Assembly: GCA_024401745.1 (NCBI GenBank)
Contig: JAKSKK010000019.1
Location: 1 to 38,503, forward strand
DNA length: 38,503 bases
Reading direction: 5' to 3'
Origin: Bacteroidales bacterium
GTDB lineage: Bacteria > Bacteroidota > Bacteroidia > Bacteroidales > UBA932
Shown: positions 17,804-26,839 of the stretch, one piece after another
Layout: each line of letters opens with the position of its first letter
Numbering within the stretch: the stretch's first letter is position 1
Position numbers and translations under genes: made by a program
The notes under the pieces: model-generated
Databases searched by the model: none
The model's input: the letters and a program-made list of their open reading frames with translations, nothing else
Told to the model about the DNA's origin: nothing

Positions 17804-19331
17804 AAGAGCGTTAGTAAGTGTAAGCGATAAGACCGGACTCGTCGATTTTGTCAAGGGCCTTCAGAGTGAAGGTTGGGAAATCATTGCAACAGGAGGAACC
17901 CAGAAGCTCCTCGAGCAGAGCGGTGTCAAGACCATAGGCATCAGCGAGGTCACAGGATTCCCTGAGATCTGCGACGGCCGCGTCAAGACCCTCCACCCCA
18001 AGGTGCACGGCGGCATCCTTGCGCGCAGGGATATCCCTGAGCACATGGCCACCCTCAAGGAGAACGGAATCCAGACCATCGAACTGGTCTGCGTGAACCT
18101 CTATCCTTTCAAGCAGACCATCGCGAAGCCCGATGTGACCATGGAAGATGCAATCGAGAACATCGACATAGGTGGCCCCAGCATGGTCCGCAGTGCAGCC
18201 AAGAACTGGAAGGATGTCACCATCGTGTGCGATCCCAACGACTATGGCACAGTCCTCGACGAGATCCGTGCAAACGGTTTCACCTCCGATGAGACCCGTC
18301 TCAAGCTCAGCGCCAAGGCATACACCCACACCGCAGAGTATGACATGATGATCGCCACCTACATGCGTGACAAGGCAGGACTTAACGAGAAGCTCTTCCT
18401 CGAGTACGACCTCAAGCAGGGCCTCCGCTATGGCGAGAACCCTCACCAGAGCGCCAAGTTCTTCGCTGCCCTCGAGCCCGCATCCTTCTCTCTCGCATTC
18501 GCCGAGCAGATTCAGGGCAAGGAGCTCTCTTACAATAACATCCAGGATGCCAACGCTGCTCTCAACGTGGTACGCGACTTCGAGGAGCCCTTCTGCGTCG
18601 CCCTCAAGCACATGAATCCCTGCGGAGCTGCAGTCGCAGCAACAATCGAGGAGGCTTGGCAGGCTGCATACGAGGCCGACAAGGTCAGCATCTACGGCGG
18701 CATCGTTGCAGTGAACCGCACTCTCACCAAGGAGGTCGCTCTCGGAATGAAGCCCATCTTCCTTGAGATCGTCATCGCTCCCGACTACACTCCCGAGGCA
18801 CTCGAGATCCTCTCTGCAAAGAAGAATCTCCGCGTGATGAAGGTCGACATGACCCGCAGCGCAGCTCCCGTTCCTCAGTTCATCAGCGTGAACGGTGGCA
18901 TGCTCGCTCAGCAGCTCGACACCCAGATCGAGAAGATCACTCCCGAAATGTGCGTCACCGAGGTCAAGCCCACTGAGGCTCAGATGGTCGACCTCGACTT
19001 CGGCTGGAAGATCGTTAAGCACGTGAAGTCCAATGCCATCGCAGTTGTAAAGGACGGCCATACCATCGGTGTGGGCGCAGGCCAGACCAACCGCGTAGGC
19101 TCTGCCGAGATTGCTCTCGAAGAGGCAAAGGCAGCAGGATTCACCGAAGGCATAGTCCTCGCATCCGACGGCTTCCTTCCTTTCGGCGACACCGTTGAGC
19201 TCGCATCACGCTATGGCGTGACAGCAATCGTGCAGCCCGGCGGCAGCATCCGCGACGAGGAATCCATCCAGAAGGCAAACGATCTTGGCATCACCATGCT
19301 CTTCACAGGCGTACGTCACTTCAAACATTAG
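17796..19331 (+). CDS. purH: AICAR formyltransferase / IMP cyclohydrolase
   Basis: This bifunctional enzyme carries out the last two steps to IMP. The N-terminal methylglyoxal-synthase-like IMP cyclohydrolase domain (about residues 1-190, SVSDKTGLVDF, TLHPKVHGG) is followed by the AICAR transformylase domain with RYGENPHQ and the catalytic Lys-His in ALKHMNPCG. The 511-residue length is typical. Its start lies inside the end of purN, indicating coupled translation, and it is followed by purT after 12 bp. Confidence 0.97.
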   Translation: MSKRALVSVSDKTGLVDFVKGLQSEGWEIIATGGTQKLLEQSGVKTIGISEVTGFPEICDGRVKTLHPKVHGGILARRDIPEHMATLKENGIQTIELVCVNLYPFKQTIAKPDVTMEDAIENIDIGGPSMVRSAAKNWKDVTIVCDPNDYGTVLDEIRANGFTSDETRLKLSAKAYTHTAEYDMMIATYMRDKAGLNEKLFLEYDLKQGLRYGENPHQSAKFFAALEPASFSLAFAEQIQGKELSYNNIQDANAALNVVRDFEEPFCVALKHMNPCGAAVAATIEEAWQAAYEADKVSIYGGIVAVNRTLTKEVALGMKPIFLEIVIAPDYTPEALEILSAKKNLRVMKVDMTRSAAPVPQFISVNGGMLAQQLDTQIEKITPEMCVTEVKPTEAQMVDLDFGWKIVKHVKSNAIAVVKDGHTIGVGAGQTNRVGSAEIALEEAKAAGFTEGIVLASDGFLPFGDTVELASRYGVTAIVQPGGSIRDEESIQKANDLGITMLFTGVRHFKH

Positions 19332-19343
19332 AATATCCAGAAC

Positions 19344-20534
19344 ATGACAAAGATAGGAACACCCCTCAGCCCGGTTGCAAAGAAGGCTCTCCTCCTTGGT
19401 TCCGGTGAACTTGGAAAAGAGGTTACCATAGAACTCCAGCGCTTCGGTGTGGAAGTGGTTGCATGCGACCGCTACGCCAACGCTCCCGCCATGCAGGTGG
19501 CTCACCGCAGCCACGTTTTCTCAATGCTCGACGGCGAGAAGCTCCGCGAGGTCATCGAGACTGAGAAGCCCGACATCATCATCCCTGAGGTCGAGGCCAT
19601 CGCAACACCCGTACTTGTGCAGCTCGAGAAGGAAGGCTACAACGTCATTCCTACCGCAAAGGCAGCATTCCTCACCATGAACCGTGAGGGCATACGCCGC
19701 CTTGCAGCCGAGGAACTCGGCCTTCCCACCTCATTCTACCGCTTTGCCGACAACTACGAAGAGTTCAAGGCTGCTGTCGAAGAAGTAGGCATACCATGCG
19801 TGGTAAAGCCCGTCATGAGCTCTTCAGGCCATGGCCAGAGCACTGTCAAGTGCCAGGAAGACGTCGACAAGGCATGGAACAACGCCCAGTCAGGCGGCCG
19901 TGCAGGTGCCGGCAGAGTAATCGTCGAGCGCTTCGTCGACTTCGACTATGAGATCACCCTTCTCACCGTGCGTCATTGCGGCGGCACAACCTGCCTTGAG
20001 CCCGTAGGTCACCATCAGGTTGACGGCGACTACCGCGAGAGCTGGCAGCCTCAGCCCATGAGCCCTGTTGCACTCCAGCAGGCACGTGAGTACGCACGCA
20101 AGATCACCGGCGCTCTTGGCGGATACGGTATCTTCGGCGTCGAGATGTTCATAAAAGGCGACGAGGTCATCTTCAGCGAGGTTTCACCCCGCCCGCACGA
20201 CACCGGTATGGTCACAATGATCTCTCAGGACATGTCAGAGTTCGCGCTTCACGCTCGTGCAGTGCTCGGCCTTCCCATCCCTGAAATCAAGTTCTACGGC
20301 GCCAGCGCATCCAAGGCCATCGTGATCGAGGGCGACACTGACAAAGTGGAGTTCTACGACATCGACAAGGTGCTCGAGGAGCCCGGCGTGCAGATGCGTC
20401 TCTTTGGTAAGCCCGAGGTTGTCGGCCATCGCCGCTATGGCGTGATCCTCGCCACCGACGAGACTGTCGAGAAGGCTCTCGCCAAGGCAGAGCGCGCATA
20501 TAAGAAATTAGGAGTCAATATTTTACCTAGATAG
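19344..20534 (+). CDS. purT: GAR formyltransferase 2, formate dependent
   Basis: This ATP-grasp enzyme formylates glycinamide ribonucleotide with free formate and ATP through formyl phosphate. The 396 residues begin with a [14 protein letters not shown] nucleotide-fold segment near residue 18, then the ATP-grasp core with [14 protein letters not shown] and a C-terminal metal site [15 protein letters not shown]. Length and motifs match E. coli PurT closely. Having it beside purN gives independence from folate-bound formyl groups, useful where formate is plentiful. Confidence 0.96.
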   Translation: MTKIGTPLSPVAKKALLLGSGELGKEVTIELQRFGVEVVACDRYANAPAMQVAHRSHVFSMLDGEKLREVIETEKPDIIIPEVEAIATPVLVQLEKEGYNVIPTAKAAFLTMNREGIRRLAAEELGLPTSFYRFADNYEEFKAAVEEVGIPCVVKPVMSSSGHGQSTVKCQEDVDKAWNNAQSGGRAGAGRVIVERFVDFDYEITLLTVRHCGGTTCLEPVGHHQVDGDYRESWQPQPMSPVALQQAREYARKITGALGGYGIFGVEMFIKGDEVIFSEVSPRPHDTGMVTMISQDMSEFALHARAVLGLPIPEIKFYGASASKAIVIEGDTDKVEFYDIDKVLEEPGVQMRLFGKPEVVGHRRYGVILATDETVEKALAKAERAYKKLGVNILPR

Positions 20535-20536
20535 TT

Positions 20537-21784
20537 ATGAAAGTATTGGTAGTCGGCGGTGGCGGCCGTGAACATGCCATAGTTGATGCAATCAGCCGCA
20601 GCCCGCGCTGTCCGCAGATATTCTGTGCTCCCGGCAATGCCGGCATAGCAGAGCAGGCCACCTGCGTTGCCATCAAGGACACTGACGTTCAAGGTTTGCT
20701 TGATTTCGCACTTACCGAGGGCATCGACCTCACGGTCGTAGGCCCCGAGGCTGCGCTTTCAGTAGGCATAGTCGATGCCTTCCGTGCCGCCGGCCTCAGG
20801 ATCTTCGGACATACCAAGTCTGCAACCCGTATCGAGAGCAGCAAGGAGTTCGCCAAGATCCTGATGGAGAAGTACGACATTCCCACTGCCGGCTACAAGT
20901 CTTTCACAAGCTACGCGGAGGCTCTGGCGTATGTGAGCCTTCGTCCTTTCCCTGCAGTCCTCAAGTATGACGGACTCGCCGCTGGCAAGGGCGTTGTGAT
21001 TGCCCAGAACCTCGAGGAGGCCGCTGCCGCTCTGAAGGACATGCTGATAGGCGAGGCTTTCGGCAAGGGCAAGGTGGTCATCGAGGACTATCTCGAGGGC
21101 CCCGAGTTCTCGTTCATGGCCTTCGTCGATGGCTACAACGTGTATCCAATGCCTCTGGCTCAGGACCACAAGCGCGCCTTCGACGGCGACAAGGGCCCGA
21201 ACACAGGCGGCATGGGAGCATATACCGGCCTGCCTTTCATCAACGATGAGGACGTCGCTTTCGCATACGAGAAGATACTCAAGCGCACTGCATACGCAAT
21301 GGTCAGCGAAGGCTGCCCGCTTTCAGGCGTGCTGTACGGCGGACTCATGAAGACTCCCCAGGGAATCAAGGTCATAGAGTTCAACGCCCGCTTCGGCGAC
21401 CCTGAGACCGAGGTTGTCCTGCCTCTGCTCGACTCTGACGCATGCGACATCTTCGCATCAGTTGCATGCGGCAACGACCCTCAGCCCCTTGTATGGTCAG
21501 ACGACATCACCATGGGTGTCGTGATGGCTTCAAAGGGTTATCCCGGCTCATACAGCAAGGGCTTCGAGATCGACTGCTCCGAGGCAGGCGAGCGCATCTT
21601 CCACATGGGTACCGCCATCAAGGACGGCAAGCTCGTCACCAACGGCGGCCGTGTGCTCATGACAGTCGCACGTGCGGCTACCGTTGCCGAGGCAAAGGAA
21701 AAGGCCTACGCAGCCGTCCACGCAATCAAGTGCGACAATCTTTTCTACCGATCGGACATCGCCCACTGGGCATTGGATAAATAG
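20537..21784 (+). CDS. purD: Phosphoribosylamine-glycine ligase
   Basis: It joins phosphoribosylamine and glycine with ATP to give GAR, the step after PurF. The 415-residue ATP-grasp protein shows VGGGGREHAI at the N-terminus, GLAAGKGV in the ATP-binding region and NARFGDPETEVVLP near the metal site. It starts 2 bp after purT and ends 6 bp before the glycoside hydrolase gene. No purA, purB or purK is seen, so the last CAIR and AMP steps are encoded elsewhere. Confidence 0.97.
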   Translation: MKVLVVGGGGREHAIVDAISRSPRCPQIFCAPGNAGIAEQATCVAIKDTDVQGLLDFALTEGIDLTVVGPEAALSVGIVDAFRAAGLRIFGHTKSATRIESSKEFAKILMEKYDIPTAGYKSFTSYAEALAYVSLRPFPAVLKYDGLAAGKGVVIAQNLEEAAAALKDMLIGEAFGKGKVVIEDYLEGPEFSFMAFVDGYNVYPMPLAQDHKRAFDGDKGPNTGGMGAYTGLPFINDEDVAFAYEKILKRTAYAMVSEGCPLSGVLYGGLMKTPQGIKVIEFNARFGDPETEVVLPLLDSDACDIFASVACGNDPQPLVWSDDITMGVVMASKGYPGSYSKGFEIDCSEAGERIFHMGTAIKDGKLVTNGGRVLMTVARAATVAEAKEKAYAAVHAIKCDNLFYRSDIAHWALDK

Positions 21785-21790
21785 TATTTA

Positions 21791-24313
21791 ATGAAGAGAC
21801 ATCTCCAGACTGCAGTGGCCATTGCAGCCGCATTGGTGGCAGTTGCCTGCTCCTCACAGGGCGGCACGAACGAGCCCAAGGATTCAATTACTGTAAATGT
21901 TGCCGAGAAGCGCGCTGAGATAGCTCCGAGCATGTACGGCATCTTCATCGAGGACATCAACCACGGTTGCGACGGTGGACTTGTTGCCGAAATGATAGAG
22001 AACAAGAGTTTCGAAGACCTGGAGATGCCGGAAGGCTATCATGCCGAGGGCAATCTGCTCTATGCGCCTCTGCAGTACCACCATATCAAGGGTACGATGG
22101 TCCAGACCAGCCATCCCTGGACAACTGATCCCGTGCCTGGCTGGGTGATTGAAGGTTCAGGCTCAATGGCTATGACCAAGGATGACCCCTGCTTCGAGTC
22201 TGCCCCCAACAGCCTTCGCGTCAGCGTCGACGGCCAGGCTGTGCTCGTCAATGACGGCTTCTGGGGAATGAACCTGCAGCAGGGCAGGAACTACGAGTTC
22301 CGCACCATCCTTAAGCCTTTTGACGGCAGCGTCTTTGTACGCCTTGTCGGCGAGAACGGCGAACTGCTTGCGGAGGCACCTGTCAAGGCTGACAGGAAAG
22401 GGGAGTGGAACGACGTAAGCTTTTCCCTCACACCTTCTGCTTCTACCGTCAAGGGCAGCCTTGCTTTGGTATTGGAAGGTAAGGGTGACGTCTGCTTCGA
22501 CTACGTTTCGCTCATGCCCGAGGACCGCTACAGCTATTCAGGTGGCAAGCTTCCTCTGCGCAAGGACGTTGCCGATATGCTCGTTGCAATGAAGCCCTCG
22601 TTCGTACGATGGCCTGGTGGCTGCGTGGTCGAGGGAATCTCCATATCCAACCGCTATGAATGGAAGAAGAGCCTTGGCGACCCTGCTTCCCGTCCCGGCA
22701 TGTACGACTGCTGGGGCTATCACAGCAGCTATGGCCTCGGTTACCATGAACTGCTCTGCTTCTGCGAATCCATGGGTGCTGACGCTCTGTTCGTCTGCAA
22801 CGTTGGAATGGGCTGCGAGGGCCGTCAGGGCGACATCTGCATCGATGAGGAGCTCCAGTTCTATGTCGATGACTGCCTTGACGCAATCGAGTACGCTCTT
22901 GGTCCCGTGGATTCTGAATGGGGCGCCGTGCGCGCAGCCGCAGGACATCCCGAGCCTCTGCCGCTCAAGTATATCGAGGTGGGCAACGAGGACGAAGGCA
23001 CAGTATACGAGAACCGCTACAACGTCTTCCACAAGGCAATCAAGGAGAAATATCCTCAGCTTACAGTAATCTGCAACAACGGCCTGTTCGGCAAGGGTGC
23101 CATAGAGGAGACCGACATGATCGACCCGCACTGGTATGTTGCACCCGACTTCTTCTTCCAGAACACGCATCTCTTCGACAACGTCGAGCGTGGCGAGTAC
23201 AATGCCTACGTAGGCGAGTACGGCGTCAATACCAACGTGGGCTCTGGCGCCATGATAGGCGCTCTCGCCGAGGCTGCTTGGATAGGAGGAATGGAGCGCA
23301 ACAGCGACCTCGTGACCATGACGAGCGTCGCTCCTCTGCTCGAGAACGTCAACGACCGCTTCTGGCCTGTGAACCTAATCTGGATGAATTCTTCGCAGGT
23401 GCTCGGCCGCACTTCATATTATGTGCAGCAGATGGCCTCAGTCAACAGGCCGGACTACAATGTGGCCTGCAGCGCATACGAGAACACTGTTGCCGCACCT
23501 GAATATGTGCCTGGAAGAATCACTCTCGGCACGAACCAGACCGTAAGCGAGTTCAAGGACCTTACAGTCACTACGGCTGATGGTGAGGTTCATACTGTTG
23601 ATCTTGGCTCATTTATTTCCCGCAAGGGCGACTGGAGCTGCACCGGCGGCGTGCTGAGGCAGAACGCTCCTCTTGCCGAGGGCACTCTCTGTACTTTCGA
23701 TTGCGATTTCTCAGGGAACTATTCAATCGACCTGAAGTTCCGCAGGATCAGTGGTGCAGAAGGCTGCTATATCGGTTTCGCCATGAACGAGGACGCGACC
23801 AACGGCCACCGCTGCTCCATCGGCGGATGGGACGACTCCATCACTTCGATCGAACGTATCCTGAACGGCAGCGGATTCAACCAGGGAGGCATGTACAAGG
23901 GCAGCATCGTTAAGGAGGGTGAATGGCAGAATATCCATCTGGATATTGCTGACGGAGTCAGCGTACTGTATATTGATGGCGAGAAGATAACTGAACATCA
24001 CGTCGTAACAGAATCAATAACCTACTATGCGGCAGGCTACGATGAAGACAGTTCAGAAATGGTGCTCAAGATTGTCAACCGCAGTGGGGAAGTGTTCCCT
24101 CTCGCAGTGACTCTCGAAGGCGCAGCCAAGGTGTCCCGCCGCGGCAAGGTCATCACTCTTGCTGCCGAGAACGAGATGGATGAGAACTCGTTCGACGCCC
24201 CTCTGAAGATACATCCCGTCGAAACCACCTGGAACGGCTTCGGCAGGAACTTCACCTACGATCTCCAGCCATACTCATACACTATCCTGAGAGTCAAGAC
24301 GGAGATCCTATAA
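21791..24313 (+). CDS. GH51-family alpha-L-arabinofuranosidase lipoprotein
   Basis: It removes L-arabinofuranose side chains from arabinans or arabinoxylans, probably in the periplasm or at the cell surface. A lipoprotein signal ends at C20 (LVAVAC). An N-terminal strand with SMYGIFIEDINHG is followed by a CBM-like beta domain (about 100-245), the TIM barrel with acid/base E400 in EVGNED and nucleophile E476 in VGEYGVN, then a beta-sandwich of LamG or DUF1080 style (about 585-745) inserted before the last C-terminal strands. The 840 residues are long for GH51. It follows purD by only 6 bp with no terminator between them, so it is probably co-transcribed with the purine genes, an unusual placement. 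Family assignment is firm; exact substrate is not known. Confidence 0.92.
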   Translation: MKRHLQTAVAIAAALVAVACSSQGGTNEPKDSITVNVAEKRAEIAPSMYGIFIEDINHGCDGGLVAEMIENKSFEDLEMPEGYHAEGNLLYAPLQYHHIKGTMVQTSHPWTTDPVPGWVIEGSGSMAMTKDDPCFESAPNSLRVSVDGQAVLVNDGFWGMNLQQGRNYEFRTILKPFDGSVFVRLVGENGELLAEAPVKADRKGEWNDVSFSLTPSASTVKGSLALVLEGKGDVCFDYVSLMPEDRYSYSGGKLPLRKDVADMLVAMKPSFVRWPGGCVVEGISISNRYEWKKSLGDPASRPGMYDCWGYHSSYGLGYHELLCFCESMGADALFVCNVGMGCEGRQGDICIDEELQFYVDDCLDAIEYALGPVDSEWGAVRAAAGHPEPLPLKYIEVGNEDEGTVYENRYNVFHKAIKEKYPQLTVICNNGLFGKGAIEETDMIDPHWYVAPDFFFQNTHLFDNVERGEYNAYVGEYGVNTNVGSGAMIGALAEAAWIGGMERNSDLVTMTSVAPLLENVNDRFWPVNLIWMNSSQVLGRTSYYVQQMASVNRPDYNVACSAYENTVAAPEYVPGRITLGTNQTVSEFKDLTVTTADGEVHTVDLGSFISRKGDWSCTGGVLRQNAPLAEGTLCTFDCDFSGNYSIDLKFRRISGAEGCYIGFAMNEDATNGHRCSIGGWDDSITSIERILNGSGFNQGGMYKGSIVKEGEWQNIHLDIADGVSVLYIDGEKITEHHVVTESITYYAAGYDEDSSEMVLKIVNRSGEVFPLAVTLEGAAKVSRRGKVITLAAENEMDENSFDAPLKIHPVETTWNGFGRNFTYDLQPYSYTILRVKTEIL

Positions 24314-24335
24314 AAAGGTTCTCTCTCAACAAACA

Positions 24336-24359
24336 GAGCGTCCCACGATTAGGACGCTC
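24336..24359. terminator. Bidirectional terminator between GH51 and folD
   Basis: GAGCGTCC (24336-24343) and GGACGCTC (24352-24359) form a perfect 8-bp stem with an 8-base loop. The minus strand continues TGTTTGTTGAG and the plus strand CGTCATTAATTTCC, both moderately T-rich. It lies between convergent genes and probably ends the 15-kb purine operon and the DUF1846-folD transcript. Confidence 0.75.
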
Positions 24360-24382
24360 CGTCATTAATTTCCTGTATCTCA

Positions 24383-25258
24383 TTATGCCATCTTGGCGAG
24401 GAAGCACTCGATTGTGTTCTGCATGAGCATTGTGATGGTCATGGGACCTACGCCGCCGGGCACAGGAGTGATCCAGCCTGCAACCTCTGAGGCACCTGAG
24501 AACTGAACGTCGCCCACGAGGCGTGAGCCCTCGGTTCCGTCTTCCTTGATGCAGGGAATCCTGTTGATACCCACGTCGATTACGATTGCGCCGGGCTTGA
24601 TCATGTCTGCAGTTATCATCTCGGGACGGCCGGCTGCTGCAACCAGGACGTCTGCCTCACGGCATACTGCAGGAAGGTCAGCTGTGCGTGAATGTGCTAT
24701 TGTGACGGTTGCGTTCTTGTCGAGAAGAAGCTTTGCCACGGGCTTGCCAACGATGTTGCTGCGGCCAACGACAACGGCCTTCTTGCCGGAGATGTTCTCG
24801 CCGGTGGAGTCTATCATCGCGATGATTCCCTTGGGAGTGCAGGGCACAATGCAGGGGCGTCCGAGCCAGAGTTTGGCTACGTTCTGCGGGTGGAATCCGT
24901 CAACGTCCTTGGTGATGTCGATGGCGTCGATGACCCTGTCCTCATTGATGTGCTTCGGCAGAGGGAGCTGCACCAGAAGGCCGTCGACCGCGTCTTCGGC
25001 GTTGATGGCAGCTATCTTCTCGAGCAGAGCCTGCTCGCTGATGTCCTCGGGCAGTTCAACGAGGCGGCTGTCCATGCCCACGAACTCCGCTGCCTTGATT
25101 TTTCCGCGCACGTATGAACGGCTGGCGGGGTTGTCTCCTACAATGATGACTGCAAGGCAGGGCTTGCGGCCGTACTGCGCCTCAAGCTCCACGATGCGTT
25201 CCTTCATCTGCTCCTTGAGGGAGAGTGAAAGTGCTTTTCCGTCGATGATGTTGCTCAT
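24383..25258 (-). CDS. folD: Methylene-THF dehydrogenase / cyclohydrolase
   Basis: This bifunctional enzyme interconverts 5,10-methylene- and 10-formyl-tetrahydrofolate, supplying the formyl donor for PurN and PurH encoded next door. The 291 residues include SYVRGKIKAAEFVG with the catalytic lysine, LLVQLPLPKHIN, VVGRSNIVGKPVAKLL for NADP binding and PVPGGVGPMTITMLMQNT at the C-terminus. It lies 10 bp downstream of the DUF1846 gene and converges on the purine operon. Confidence 0.97.
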   Translation of the reverse strand: MSNIIDGKALSLSLKEQMKERIVELEAQYGRKPCLAVIIVGDNPASRSYVRGKIKAAEFVGMDSRLVELPEDISEQALLEKIAAINAEDAVDGLLVQLPLPKHINEDRVIDAIDITKDVDGFHPQNVAKLWLGRPCIVPCTPKGIIAMIDSTGENISGKKAVVVGRSNIVGKPVAKLLLDKNATVTIAHSRTADLPAVCREADVLVAAAGRPEMITADMIKPGAIVIDVGINRIPCIKEDGTEGSRLVGDVQFSGASEVAGWITPVPGGVGPMTITMLMQNTIECFLAKMA

Positions 25259-25268
25259 ATATGTGTAT

Positions 25269-26735
25269 CTAGTTGTTCTTCTTTACAGGGTCGCAGGTAA
25301 GGCCCACGCCAAGCTTCTTGAAAATCTTCTGATCGACCTCGCTCAGCATAACGGTAGAATGGACCTGGCAGCCATTCAGCTGCGGCAGGCATGCGAGCGC
25401 TTTCTGGCAGTTCTCGTCCCAGAGGCTCAGCATCGAGATTGCGACAAGCACCTCGTCTGTATGCAGGCGGGGGTTGTGGCCGTGCAGATAGCTGACCTTG
25501 GTCTTCTGAATAGGCTGTATCATGTTCTGGGGAATCAGCTTGACCTTGTGGTCGATTCCGGCCAGATGCTTGGTGGCATTGAGGATCAATGCGGCGCTGG
25601 GGCCGAGCAAGGCACTGGTCTCCGCGGTGATGAGGGTGCCGTCCTCAAGCTCGATGGCTGATGAAGGCTTGCCGCACTTCTCCTTCCTCTCGCGGGCAGC
25701 CACTGTGGCACAGCGGTCGTCGGTGGATATCTTGGCCTGCTTCATCAGAAGGGCGATCTTGTTGACCTCGGCGTCGTTGCAGTCACCGTTGGCGAGCTTG
25801 TTCAGAGCCGTGTAGTAGCGGCGGATTATCTCCTGGCGCGATGCCTCGCAGCATACATCCTCGTCGCACATGCAGTAGCCTATCATGTTCACGCCCATGT
25901 CGGTGGGTGACTTGTAGGGGTTCTCGCCATAGATGCCTTCGAAGAGGGCGTTGAGCACGGGGAATATCTCGATGTCGCGGTTGTAGTTGACTGCCATCTG
26001 GCCGTATGCCTCAAGGTGGAACGGGTCGATCATGTTGACGTCGTTCAGGTCGGCTGTAGCGGCCTCGTATGCAATGTTGACGGGGTGCTTGAGCGGGAGA
26101 TTCCAAATCGGGAATGTCTCGAACTTGGCGTATCCAGCCTTGACGCCGCGCAGGTTCTCCTGATAGAGCTGGCTGAGGCAGACGGCCATCTTGCCGCTGC
26201 CGGGGCCGGGAGCTGTCACTACCACAAGCGGGCGGGTGGTCTCGACGTAGTCGTTCTTGCCGAAGCCTTCCTCTGAGTCGATGAGGGCCACATTCTGGGG
26301 ATATCCCTCGATGGTGTGATGGTAGTACACCTTGATTCCCTGGCGCTCGAGGCGTTCGCGGTACTTGTCGGCGCTGGACTGGCCGTTGTAGTGGGTGATG
26401 ACAACGGAGCTTACGAGGAAGCCGCGGCTGATGAACTCTCCGCGCAGGCGCAGGACGTCCATGTCGTAAGTGATGCCAAGGTCGCTGCGGACCTTGTTCT
26501 TCTCGATGTCAACTGCGGAGATCACGATGATGATTTCGCACTCATCCTGCAGCTGCATGAGCATCTTGAGCTTGCTGTCAGGCTCGAATCCGGGGAGGAC
26601 CCTGCTGGCATGATGGTCGTCGAAAAGTTTGCCGCCAAATTCCATGTAAAGCTTGTCGCCGAACTTTGCGATGCGCTCCTTGATGTGTTCTGATTGGATT
26701 TTGAGATATTTCTCGTTGTCGAACCCGTACTTCAT
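25269..26735 (-). CDS. DUF1846 family protein, function unknown
   Basis: I recognise the DUF1846 family, widespread in Firmicutes and Bacteroidota and without an assigned reaction. I start at ATG 26735 (MKYGFDNEKYLKIQSEH), giving 488 residues, the normal length; a longer frame from 26792 would run through the promoter. A conserved glycine-rich segment VTAPGPGSGKMA near residue 170 looks like a phosphate-binding loop. It is followed by folD after 10 bp, so the two are likely co-transcribed, which may hint at a link to nucleotide or one-carbon metabolism; this is inference from position only. Confidence 0.88.
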   Translation of the reverse strand: MKYGFDNEKYLKIQSEHIKERIAKFGDKLYMEFGGKLFDDHHASRVLPGFEPDSKLKMLMQLQDECEIIIVISAVDIEKNKVRSDLGITYDMDVLRLRGEFISRGFLVSSVVITHYNGQSSADKYRERLERQGIKVYYHHTIEGYPQNVALIDSEEGFGKNDYVETTRPLVVVTAPGPGSGKMAVCLSQLYQENLRGVKAGYAKFETFPIWNLPLKHPVNIAYEAATADLNDVNMIDPFHLEAYGQMAVNYNRDIEIFPVLNALFEGIYGENPYKSPTDMGVNMIGYCMCDEDVCCEASRQEIIRRYYTALNKLANGDCNDAEVNKIALLMKQAKISTDDRCATVAARERKEKCGKPSSAIELEDGTLITAETSALLGPSAALILNATKHLAGIDHKVKLIPQNMIQPIQKTKVSYLHGHNPRLHTDEVLVAISMLSLWDENCQKALACLPQLNGCQVHSTVMLSEVDQKIFKKLGVGLTCDPVKKNN

Positions 26736-26756
26736 TGCTGTGAAATTTACGGGATA

Positions 26757-26788
26757 CAAATATACTCCAAGAAAGGCGATTTTGCAAA
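26757..26788 (-). promoter_or_regulatory. Promoter of the DUF1846-folD operon
   Basis: On the minus strand TTTG (26788-26785), a 20-bp gap and TATATTTG (26764-26757) match the Bacteroidota promoter consensus well. The -7 box is 21 bp before the DUF1846 ATG, which supports the start chosen there. The -33 element overlaps the hairpin at 26772-26802. Confidence 0.7.
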
Positions 26789-26802
26789 ACAAAATCGCCT
26801 TT
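26772..26802 (-). terminator. Hairpin after the cstA-rlmD operon
   Basis: AAAGGCGATTTTG (26772-26784) and CAAAATCGCCTTT (26790-26802) form a perfect 13-bp stem with a 5-base loop. Read on the minus strand it ends CGCCTTTCTT, a short U-tract, 38 bp after the methyltransferase stop. It overlaps the -33 region of the DUF1846 promoter, so it could also act as a regulatory site. Confidence 0.6.
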
Positions 26803-26839
26803 CAGAGGGGCTATATCAACTCTTTCAGCAAGTTTGTCT

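Noticed and set aside
17811-19061. 416-residue minus-strand frame opposite purH
   Set aside because: Mirror of purH codon bias with no start context or domain.
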